A stretch of DNA of 64,000 nucleotides from Balamuthia mandrillaris (lineage: Eukaryota; Discosea; Longamoebia; Balamuthiidae). Every line of letters starts with the position of its first letter. The first letter of the stretch is position 1. The notes below the pieces were generated by a model, which saw nothing but the letters and a program-made list of their open reading frames with translations, did no database searches and was not told the DNA's origin. Of this stretch, positions 11,851-23,823 are shown in pieces. Both the position numbers and the translations under genes were made by a program. The stretch lies in contig JAVKOQ010000084.1 of the NCBI GenBank assembly GCA_031835245.1, positions 28,501 through 92,500 on the forward strand, read 5' to 3'.

Positions 11851-12251
11851 ACTACTAATAAATAAAAATTAAAAAAAAGAAGAGTTGCCTTGGTGGTGGT
11901 CGTCGTTGGACCCCTTTTTTTTTTGGGTTGTCGTATAGCGCTCCAATTTGTGTTATATGTGTTTCTTTGTTCTTATTTGAGCTCTCGCTTGGCCCCTTAA
12001 TTCATTATACACTTGGCTCCTCGTTCTTCACACAGCTATACGCACGCTTTCATCCTTGGATCTTTTCTCTTCTCCCTCCCATCTCTTCCGCCTCTTCTCT
12101 CCTCTCCCGTTTCCCTTCTCTTCCTCTATTCGCTGCTTCTCTTCTGCTTCTCCTATCTCTGTGTTATGCTGTTCTCTCGCTATCTCTCCCCCTTTCTTTT
12201 TTTTTTCTTTTAGTCCTTTATGCTTTCTTAGGTGTTCAAATGTGTTGTTGT
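11851..12251. other. Intergenic spacer: RhoGEF upstream region and PP2C 3' flank
   Basis: About 400 bases, strongly CT-rich on the plus strand (about 12060-12220). It must hold the RhoGEF promoter. No gene recognised; the open frames here are low-complexity. Confidence 0.4.
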
Positions 12252-12624
12252 TTACAAAGAACGAGGAGAAGAAGATGAGGGGGAAGGGAGAGCTGAAGGA
12301 GAAAGGGAGGAAGAAGATGATACAAAAGTTGGATGATAAGAAGAAGAAGGAGGGGGAAAAGAGCAGAAGCGACGTTGAAGCGCGGCAATGACCACAAAGA
12401 CGGGAAAGAGAAGCATCCAAGGAGATGCCGCCGAAGGACCGTTGGGCGATATGGAAGAGGCCGAAGAGGACAAAGAAGTCATGAACCAAAACGGCCATAG
12501 AGTGGCAAGGGAGCTTCGCGCCCAGGAGAGGGCTAAGCTCAAAGGATGATGTCGGTTGGAGACAATCTCTCTCTTGAACGAGGTGAAGCGATTAGAACCT
12601 CCTGAGGAAGACCTTGCGAATGAG

Positions 12625-12660
<36 letters not shown>

Positions 12661-14262
12661 AGAAACGAGGTAGGTTCGGAAGAAAGAACGGTGGTGGCGG
12701 AGAGATCTTTGGAGGAGGGATGGATGTAAGAGGAGAGAGGGACGATGAGGGCAGTCATATCGTCTATCTTGGGTTCTCTTCCTCCCATTGCGGATTCCTC
12801 TTCCCTACATCGTGCTTCCTCCACCAATAGTTGTGCTACTGTTGTTGCTTCCTCTATTCAAAGAAATGCGATAAGCGACTACCAGCAGGAGAAGAGGAAA
12901 GAAGAAAGGGCGGAGAGGAACCTGTCTTTAGCTTCTCATGGATAAAAGAAATGACCGCTTGATTGCCTTCGGGAAAGGCGTTGTAGACGCCATCACTCAG
13001 CAAAACCAAAAACTCGTCTTCATCAGACCGTATGTATTCTTTGCATACATGTACAAACCGCTTGTCAAAAGCATCTGACCCAAAGTTGGTGTCTTATTCG
13101 TGGTAATGTCAGTTCTCTGAGAACGAGTGATGAAAGCAGAAAGAGACAGAAAAGACAAGCTTACCAGGGCAAGAATCAACTGAAAGTTGAACAGCCTTGC
13201 TGCACCGACAAAGCAATGCCCTCGAGTCTCCACAGTTAACTACAGTTAGAGTGGCATTGTCTTCGCGGTTGCTAGCGGCCGCCACCTCTTTCTTTCCAGC
13301 AGCAAAAGCAAAGGAAGAACTGCAAGATGGCCTTTCGATAAAAGCAACCACTGCTGTAGAGCCGCTTCCAATCATGCATTGGGGTCGCAAGTCCTGGTGT
13401 ACTTCCTCCCATTGTTGCCTCAAAAAGGCTTTCTCTTCTTGCTCCTTCATTCCGTCTTCCTCTTCTCCTTCGTGTTCATGTTCTCGTTCTTCTCGTTCCC
13501 GTCGGGACCCAAGTGTACATCTTCTTCCAAGTTGCCTCTTACCTTTCCGTTCTATTCCATTCATCTCTCTTCTAGGCCGCTGTTGTTTAAGTTGTGCTTC
13601 TTCTTCCTCCTCCTCTTCAGCAAGAAAAAGAGAAGAAGAGGAGGAGGAGGACAGGAAGGATAAGGCACGATGGTGGCGCAAGCGTTCAAAGGCGCGGGGT
13701 AGGTGCTTGCTCAGGTAGCTAGACACGTCTCTAGGATCCAGTTGAGTCCGAATGTCATAGCTCAGCCTGAATAGCAATAGAGTTTAAGCAAGGACTTGAA
13801 GAAGAAGAAGAAGAAGAAGAACAAGAACAAGAACAAGAAGAAGAAGAACAAGAAGAAGAACAAGAAGAACAAGAAGCAGAAGTAGCAACTACAACAAGAA
13901 GAACCACAACTAACAACAAACAACAAGGTGAACGAGAAGAAGCAGCAAGTAGTGAGGAGGTGGTACTCAACCCCATTGCAGCAGCAACAGAAGGCCATTC
14001 ATCCTCACTGACGCCAATGATGGAGAGCAGAAGCTCCTTGGTCTTGCCATTGCCTGGCCAGCCAAAGTTAGTTTCCAGCTTTTTCATCAAAAAAAAAGAA
14101 ACAAAACAAAAACACAAAGCAAAGCAAACCATCATACACTCCAAAAATGCCCTCTTCGACGTTCATGCTGTAGGCATCCTCGTTGACCTTCCTGCCCGAG
14201 CTGTCCCTGCCCGCCAAGGAATAGCAGCCCGCTTCTACCCCTCCATCCTTCCTCTGCTCCAT
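12252..14262 (-). CDS. PP2C-family serine/threonine phosphatase with C-terminal hydrophobic segments
   Basis: Metal-dependent protein phosphatase. The start at 14262 gives GRDSSGRKVNEDAYSM and GIFGVYDG; after the first intron (acceptor near 14060) the usual DGHGG motif reads DGNGK, keeping the metal-binding Asp and first Gly. Further exons carry GSTAVVAFI (near 13350), VVNCGDSRALLCR, AVQLSVDSCPD, then near 12950-13080 FLVLLSDGVYNAF, and finally DDMTALIVPL in the last exon (about 12755). Order and motifs match PP2C motifs 1-11. The region between motifs has a charged, low-complexity insertion. The last about 170 residues are serine-rich and include two hydrophobic stretches, LATLWPFWFM and WMLLFPVFVVIAAL, suggesting membrane anchoring at the C-terminus. 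Exon borders were set by eye from motif continuity. Confidence 0.85.
13796..13873. repeat. (GAA/AAC)n tract in PP2C intron
   Basis: Trinucleotide-type purine-rich run in the intron between the exon carrying GNGKTKELL and that carrying YDIRTQL. Confidence 0.8.
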
Positions 14263-14758
14263 GATCCACCAAGACTTTGCCTCCTCGATTGGTGGGGCTC
14301 AAGCCTGCCTTCCAAGAAGAGTGAAATGAAACCTTTTCTTCTTTTCTCTCTTTTCTTTTTATTTTTTCTGCAAAAGAAATTCAGCTAAAAGAACCATGCC
14401 TCTCATCGGATTCGAACTGGCGGCATCTGACACAAGTGACCAGCAATTCTACAGCATTTGAAGAACATTTTATGGCGAGTTTAAAATAATAACGACCCAC
14501 GCGCAATGGTCAGGTTTGCGGTGGTCCTGGTCGACACGAATTCTCCCCGCTGAAAGTGGCGGGGAAGCGCAGGGACTATTTTTGCTGCCCTTTTGTCCCT
14601 TGCCATTTCTTTTCAGCCATTTTTTTTTTGGTTTTTTATTTATTTATTTTTTTTCGCTTTTGTTTTTCTGTATTTTTGTTTTGTTTGCAGCAGAGCAACT
14701 TGCAACGCTAACAAACAATGAAGAAGAAGACAACAACGAAAACGAAAGAAAGGGAGTA
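14263..14758. promoter_or_regulatory. PP2C upstream region; contains a tRNA-like B-box and a TCCTGGTCGACA element
   Basis: About 500 bases between the PP2C start and the RecQ stop. On the minus strand at 14412-14422 the sequence AGTTCGAATCC matches a tRNA B-box at 10 of 11 positions, and TAGAATTGCTGG upstream of it (about 14444-14455) resembles an A-box, but the arms do not fold as a tRNA. TCCTGGTCGACACGAAT at about 14525-14541 is repeated with one change upstream of RecQ (17375). No protein-coding gene seen. Confidence 0.35.
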
Positions 14759-17338
<2,580 letters not shown>

Positions 17339-17567
17339 CTTCTTACAAGAATTATTCACTGCAAGAGTGCCAGTTCCTGGTCGACAAGAATGTATTTTTG
17401 TCGACGATTTGATAGTGAAAAACAGGGAAAATTGGGTGAAATAATTTTAGTACATTATTTTTAGGATCTGGCACCAACTTCATTTTTCCAAGAAATAAAG
17501 GTTAAGTTAACTTTTATTTACAGCGATAAACAAAAAAAAAAAACAAAAAACAAAAAACAACACAAAC

Positions 17568-19822
17568 ATGCCACGTGCAAAAAGAGTCAAACGCCAACCG
17601 CCTTATGTTTGTGAGCACCTCTACTGTTCACCACAACGGTTTGTTGCACAGGATACCTCCACCCTCAATCGACATGAAAGGCGCAAGGGAGGAGGAGGGC
17701 ATACGTGTAATGCAACTAATTGCACAACCTGCAAGCGATGGGAAAACCATCGACTTGGAAAGAAGAACCCAAACGACCTGAGGTTCGAGTGCCGTCACTC
17801 TGTTTGTGGCAAACGTTACAAATCAGAAGAGTCAAGAAGAGAGCATGAAGCAACAGTTCAACATACCTGCTCACCTGATTCCTGTGCCCGTTGTAAGGAG
17901 ATAGCCACCCGCCAGGATGAAAAGGGAAAAGAGAAGGAAAAGCAAGAGCAGGCAAAGGAAGAAGTGAAGAAGCAACGCGAAGAAGAAATAGAAGAAGCTA
18001 AGCAAGACATCATGGAGGCGATTGAAACGAAGGTGACTTGGGATGTTGAAGGAAACGTGCGAGTAGCTGTAGCAAAAGCAGCAGTGGAAGGAGCACTCCA
18101 AGTTGATGTAGTATTAGGAGTGGCTGCCATTATTCACTCTTCTCCAGTGATTGAAGGATGGCTACAAGCAAACCTCTCTACATCTACTTATCAACCTTGT
18201 GTGACAGACCTTGTCTGGTTGAAGAATGTGTTGCGTATACCAGATCGTTGTTGGGAGTTGGTTGTTCATATTTTCAAGCTATCAAAACAAGCAAGCCTAC
18301 ATCAAGTTCGAAAGAAGCAATGTGAGTTGTTAAACAAGAAGGAATTGGTTGCAACAAAAGGTGGAAAAGGAAGTATGTACCAGCCGAAAGAGTTTGTACA
18401 GCAACTCTTTTCATCTTCTAAACTTCAAGCAGCAGATCGACCTGTTTTAAAGCTTGCCTTTGATGGATCTACAGCAGCCAAAAAAACTCATCTACAAATG
18501 GAAGTTGGGACGATGGAGTTCATAAGCAAGAAATCCACATTGAAGGCGCTCAAATCGTCACACAACTGTCATCCTTGGCTGTTGTATTTAGGAAACGAAG
18601 ATGGAGAAACATTAATCAGAGAACTTGGTGATCAACGAGCAGTGCTCAACGACTGGATAGAAAAGGGTGTGCTACTTACTTCTTCTTCTGGTGAATTGGT
18701 GCACCTGTGGCCATACATTGTGGTTGACTTGAAGGCCTTGGCTGTTTTTAGTGGCATGTATCAATTCTATCGCAGCAACTCTACCTGTCGCTGTTTTTGG
18801 TGCAATGTCACAAAGCAGCAGTTAGCACAAGGTGAACTCTCAGCAGAAGAAACTCGCTTTCGTACCTTAGAGGATGTCAAAAATGATTGGAAAGCAGTTA
18901 TCAACTGGGAAGAGGCAACAAGGAGATCAAAAGCGACAGATCATCATGGACAGGTTTGTGTTGTTTTTTGTTTCTATTTGCTCTTCTGACTTTTGTTGGT
19001 GGTCTTGTTTGCTAAAAGGTGCTTGAACCTGTGTTGTTTTTAAATCCAATGCAAGTTATTCCAGATCTTCTTCACCTATTAATGGGCGTAGTTCGCAAAC
19101 TCATCAATAAGACAATTGAGCTCGCAGCAGAACGACCAAGGTTACAACAACTTTTTGTTGAACGAATGGCTGGAATTGGGATTTACCTTATTCCAGCAGC
19201 TTCTGGAGTTGGTTTCAAGAAGAGGATTAAAGACAGCAGGCTCAACAGACGTGAACATTTAATCATCCTTGAAAATCACACGTTCATTTTAGCAGACCTT
19301 GAGGAAGGCATGCCTAGAAGAGCACCAATTCGAACAACACTTCCACAAGTTCGTCAGGTTTGGGCAGCTTTCCATCGAACAGCCTGTTTAGCAATGCAGG
19401 AAAAGCTGAGCATCACGGATGAGGAATGGAAGCAAGAGGCAAAGGTGTTTTTGCAAGCCTTTATTCAGGCATGGAATGGAAGGGATGTTACTACATACAT
19501 TCACGTGTTTGTTGACCACCTTGGCTACTGGCTGGAGCGAGAAGGCTCGGTCGAAAAGTTCAGCAACTTTGGCATTGAAACCACGCACGCCGATCTCAAG
19601 CGGATGATGACGCAGTCAACACAAGGCTTCGCGGGAATCAATTCCGGTGATTGTTCTCTTCCACAGCAGCTCCTTGAAAGGCAAGCGCTTTGTGCTGAAG
19701 CTGCCGCTGCCTCTCCCGTTGTAGCAAAAGTTCAAGGTGCTACACAAAGAGGTGAAAGGTCATGGGCAGAGAGAAATCTTGAGCATTTTCCCGACCTTCA
19801 GAGATATATAAGAGAGCAATAA
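17568..19822 (+). CDS. Putative DDE-type transposase with N-terminal Cys/His fingers
   Basis: Two exons, 17568-18953 and 19019-19822, giving 729 residues. The first about 110 residues hold several Cys/His pairs in C-x2-7-C...H-x3-5-H/C spacing (for example CEHLYC...H, CNATNCTTC, CRHSVC...H, CSPDSCARC), consistent with DNA-binding fingers; a charged coiled segment follows (about 115-150). Candidate catalytic acids, in the order expected for a DDE nuclease fold: Asp in LAFDGST (about 299), Asp in IPDLLHLLMG (about 478), and Glu in FGIETTHADLK (about 649), the last after a conserved-looking HVFVDHLGYWLEREGSVEKF helix. A CRCFWC knuckle lies near residue 410. I do not recognise the superfamily. 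A domesticated host gene is possible because the frame is intact. Confidence 0.6.
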
Positions 19823-20248
19823 AAGCAAGCATACCTGTTCATTAAACTCATGTGGCCACTGCAGTGTGCCATGCGCATTGAAAACTTGGTAACGAAGGCT
19901 GATTTTTGTCCTGAACCTCTTGAAATCGTAGGACACCGTTACTTCGGGCGTGAGCTCTGCATAGCCGCCATCCGTGAAGTTTTTTCTCCTCATGTTTAAT
20001 GGGAACGGTGAAGCCTGAAACTGTTCCTCCGTCTTGTAGTGCACGGACTCAGTTGTTCCCCAAACAAAAGCATGAAAGGGCGGAGGTACCACTACTGCAA
20101 CAACAACTGGAAGCTTTCGTGGCTCTTGAGTCAGGTTCTTACAAATCTCCTGCCATAGGCAGCTAAACACAAAATAGCTTATGTCTTCCTCAGCGACAAA
20201 CACCCCCGCTCCTTGTCTTTGTTGTCGTTGTTGTTGTTCTTCTTCCAT
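19760..20248 (-). CDS. Unknown protein, convergent to the transposase inside the same element
   Basis: Open frame starting MEEEQQQRQQ, 162 residues if unspliced, its 3' end overlapping the last 60 bases of the transposase gene in antisense. It has a glutamine-rich start, then a mixed hydrophobic/polar region (FVAEEDISYFVFSCLWQEI) and a segment with several aromatic residues near HGTLQWPHEF. Directly after GAACAG at about 19853 there is a good donor (GTATGC), so it may instead be a first exon whose downstream exons were displaced or lie in the intron-like region beyond. No family recognised. It is either an accessory protein of the transposon or a host exon caught by the insertion. Confidence 0.4.
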   Translation of the reverse strand: MEEEQQQRQQRQGAGVFVAEEDISYFVFSCLWQEICKNLTQEPRKLPVVVAVVVPPPFHAFVWGTTESVHYKTEEQFQASPFPLNMRRKNFTDGGYAELTPEVTVSYDFKRFRTKISLRYQVFNAHGTLQWPHEFNEQVCLLLLLSYISLKVGKMLKISLCP

Positions 20249-20395
20249 CGTCGATCGCGTCGTGTCTTCCCTTTCTTCTTTTCCCCCTTTTTATCGTTTT
20301 TTAGAGTTTTTTTTTTTCGTGGCTTTGTCTACAACAAATGCCAATGTAATGGCAAAAGAGCCAAAAAACCCATATTTGGGTTAGTGCCAGGTCCT

Positions 20396-20961
20396 GCGGC
20401 ACGATTTTTAGAGGAAAAATTCTGCAGTGGCGGTTCCTTAAGGATTAGGAATTTTTTCCAGGAAAAACAATTAACAAAAAATGGTATGGTCAATTTGAGG
20501 AGCACTTGAGCAACCAAAGGCAATTAGCGGAATCTCTTTACAGACGCACGCGGCCCAGTTTTGTCTGCTGGAGTGAAGCGGGCAAACCCCGTGGAAACAA
20601 CCGGACGTGAACGTTCGCCATCAAGGATCCCTCGGCGTAACTGTCATTTTCGTTTCCCCCGCAAGAGAGCAGAGAAGCGGAGAGGCAGAGAGGCAGCAGA
20701 GACCATTCGCTCTTGTCATCCTTGTTATAACTTTTTTTGTTCTCCAAAAACATCTCTACCAAGAGAGAAGAAGCCCCCAGGTGAGTCCCTAAGGAAAAGC
20801 CTGCTTCTTCTTTGGCTTTGTCACCCACCCCCATCACCGGTGTACGTACGTCTCCTTGTTTTTTTTTTTTTTTTTGCCACCCATCTGATTGACTTGATCA
20901 AATTCTCTTTCGATGAACAAACAGAACATAAAAATCACTTCCATCGCAAACAAAAGAGAGA
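20396..20961. other. Upstream region of the MBOAT gene
   Basis: About 565 bases between the right end of the insertion and the acyltransferase start. It has a T-run at 20860-20876 and no recognised gene. An open frame reading through it into the MBOAT exon in another phase is not supported by composition. Confidence 0.4.
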
Positions 20962-21269
20962 ATGGCAATCTTGGCTGACATTGCGGACCTCATGGGCGGC
21001 AAAGCAGAGCAGGTGCTCTACCTCGCCCTGTTGCTCCTGGCCTACCCGCTCTCCCTCGTCCACCGCTTCCTCATCCCCTCCGCCACCGGCCGCCACGTCT
21101 TTGGGCTGGCGTGCGGCCTGCTCTTCGCCTGGACGGCCTTCCAGTACGACATTGTCCACTTCTTTGCCACCGCCACGGGGGTCTACTGCCTCTGCCGGTT
21201 CGTGCCGGGCAAGACGGCTCCCATTCTTGCCCTCCTCTTTGCTCTCTTTTACCTTTCTTTCGGGTATGT

Positions 21270-21316
<47 letters not shown>

Positions 21317-23268
21317 TTTCGCTCTTCTCTCTCTTAACCCGTTTTGCTTCTGTTGATGGTTTGAACCACATCTCATCTCATCTCATCTCTCCAATAACAA
21401 AAAAACAAGACATCTTTGGCGTATGTATGAGGCTCACACGGACCGTCACTGGAGCTCTCCACAGATGTTGATCACCATCAAGATCACCAGCTTTGCCTGG
21501 TCTTATTATGATGGACAACGGCCTGCTGAGGTTCGCGTCCCGCAATGCTTCCTTCTTTTCTTGTTTGCCCTTTTGTTTTTCTCCTTCTCCCTTCCCTCTT
21601 TTCGTTTCTTCGTCATTGTTTTTGCAACAGTTTACTGATATTTTTCTTCTTTTTCACATCATCGAAACAGAGTTTGAGCGAAAGTCAAAAGGCTCGTGCC
21701 ATCCAAAAGTTGCCCTCTCTGCTCGAATACTTCAGTTACATCTTTTTCTTTGCCGGCTTCTTGACGGGACCTTGCCCCGAGTTCAAAGAATACAAAGACT
21801 TTGTTGACCGTTCTCTTTTCAAAGCTGAGGTTACTTCTTCTTTCTTCTTGTTTGTCGTTCGTTTTTCGTTATCTGAATTGTGGGCTGCTCTCTCTCTCTC
21901 TCTCTCTCTGCCAACAGGGAGGTAAGATCCCGGAAGGCTCCTATTTCGCCGCCACTCGACAACTCATGATGGGCTTGTTGTGCCTTCCTTTGCACTTTGT
22001 CTACCAATACGTGCATGAAGGCTACACCCTCACAGATGAGTTCTATCAACACAACTTCTTCTGGAAGTGCGTCTCTTTCGTTCAACTCCTCTTTTCTCTC
22101 TCTCTTCTCTTTCTCTCACGCCTTACTGACGTTAAACTCGCTTTCAAAAGATATGGTTATATGATTGTATCGGCAGAAATTGGCTTCTACAAGTACTATG
22201 TTGTGTTCTTCCTTGGGGAGGGAGCATGCATCTTATCTGGGCTTGGTTACAACGGGCGAGACAAACAAGGCAGAGTACAATGGTTGGATCGCTTCCTCTT
22301 TGTCATGTATCTTTTCCTTGTTAATCGTTTGCCATTACTTTCTGGCGTTGCCTATACTTTAGGGACCGAGTACTTATGTTGAAGTTCTTCCCGTTCAAGT
22401 TGGCACAGGACCCCAGCACCCTTGCCGCCAACTGGAACATTCCTTCCGCAAACTGGCTCAAAAGATGTAAATTATCTCTCTTTCTATCTCTCTCTTTTCT
22501 CTTTCTCTGCTAATGATTATTTTTCAAAGACGTCTATGTAAGATTGTTGCCACAGAGGCCCGCCAAAGGTGATACTTCCTCTGAACCCGCCGAAGAGAAG
22601 CAAAAGAGCAGCCAAATGCAAAAGATGCTCCCTATGTTTGCCACATTCTTCGTTAGCGCATTTTGGCATGTGCGTATTTCATCCTTCACGAAGCTTCTTT
22701 CTCCGTTTCTGACCCTGTTTTCTTTTTGCTCCTTTATAACAGGGATTCTATCCTGGATACTATATGTTCTTCCTCTCTTTGGCATGCTTCGCAGCGCTTG
22801 GTGGACGTAAGTCTCCTTTTTGTGTTTTTCTTTCTCTTTTGTCGTTTCTCTCTCCACTGCTCTTCGTCTGTTCTCTTATTTTCCACCACACTAATGGACT
22901 GCTTCAAATCCAAAGTGAATCGGCTGTACATCCGGCCTTTCTTCTTGGAGGAGGATGGCAAGACGCCCAAGTATCCCATCAAGTACCTCTACGACTTTAT
23001 GTGCTGGTTCCTTACCTTTATCGGTCTGGACTACCACATCATCGTCTTTCGCACGCTCACCTTCAGCAACGGCATGAAGGCCTGGGGCAGCGTCTACTTC
23101 TTCCCTCACATCCTTGGCCTCCTCTGCGCTCTCTACTACATCATTATCGGGCCACCACGACGAAGGTCCCGCAAACCACAACAACAACAACGCCCTTCCT
23201 CCTCCTCTTTCACCGGCAAGGAAGAACAAGCCAAAAGGCCGGTGCTGGTCATGGCGAAAGAGGAGTAG
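20962..23268 (+). CDS. MBOAT-family lysophospholipid acyltransferase (LPCAT/ALE1-like)
   Basis: Polytopic ER enzyme that re-acylates lysophospholipids using acyl-CoA (Lands cycle). Exons: 20962-21263, 21410-21530, 21671-21829, 21918-22066, 22151-22282, 22363-22467, 22530-22669, 22743-22806, 22916-23268, all GT-AG and in phase. At least eight hydrophobic segments are visible. Family landmarks: LTGPCPEFKEY, the GLGYNG region, NWNIPSANWLKRYVYVRL (containing the conserved Asn/His-type segment of the LPT1/MBOAT1-2 group) and FFVSAFWHGFYPGYY, whose His is the MBOAT catalytic residue. The C-tail is polar with poly-Gln and poly-Ser. Introns 1 and 3 open with CT runs. Confidence 0.92.
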
Positions 23269-23823
23269 AATAAATGAATTGTGGCAGCTAACCAATGGGA
23301 AAACAGAAATCTGGAAAAATGTGAAGATTAGATACGTGTCGTCATGAATGATATTCTGAGGGTTCATCCGATTGCTGTTTTGTTTTTGATTTTCTCTGAA
23401 TCCCCTCCGCAGCAGCAAAAACAAGGCGGAGGAGGAGAGAAGAGAGAGAGAAAAGGCGGAGAGCTTTTTTTTTTGGTTTTGAAAGGGAAGACAAACAAAC
23501 AGCTGAAACAGTCAGTGAGCGAGTTTTTTTTATTTGGGGGGGTCGAAAACAAAGTAGCACAAAAAGAAGAAGGGAGAACGCAAAGACGGGAAGGAAAGGA
23601 AACGTGACACATCAAACAAAAAACACGACAACGAAACACACACACCACACACACACACACAAAAGAAGTAGTGGCCAGTTGTGATATGTGCGGTTTGTGG
23701 TGAAGCGCTTGCAGCGAAAAAAAAAACAAAAAGGTAACCAAGTCTTTTTGTGTGTCCACTCCTCTTGTAGATTCTGAAGCTTTTTTTTTTTCGATTGCAA
23801 AAAAAGAATAGAGAGAAATAAGA
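23269..23823. other. Intergenic region upstream of the OTU gene
   Basis: About 555 bases with A/T homopolymers and a CA microsatellite at about 23636-23662. No gene, structured RNA or promoter motif of the kind seen elsewhere was recognised. Confidence 0.4.

Larger units (their letters stand above)
17463..20395. mobile_element. Putative DNA transposon (about 2.9 kb) with imperfect terminal inverted repeats
   Basis: The outer ends are AGGATCTGGCACCAAC at 17463 and, on the opposite strand from 20395 inward, AGGACCTGGCACTAAC: 14 of 16 positions identical in inverted orientation. Between them lie a DDE-type protein on the plus strand and a convergent open frame on the minus strand. Codon use inside is visibly more AT-rich (many TTA, GTA, CAA) than in neighbouring host genes, and the single intron lacks the CT tract typical of host introns. 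No target-site duplication is obvious, and a further AGGANCTGGCAC-like copy lies outside the left end at about 17368 (reverse orientation), so the exact borders are uncertain. Confidence 0.55.

Noticed and set aside
14405-14460. tRNA gene candidate
   Set aside because: B-box present but T stem and acceptor stem do not pair and the A-to-B distance is too short.
20561-21337. Open frame spanning the MBOAT first exon in another phase
   Set aside because: It reads Ser/Pro/Arg-rich out-of-frame sequence; the correct frame starting at 20962 shows conserved MBOAT blocks.
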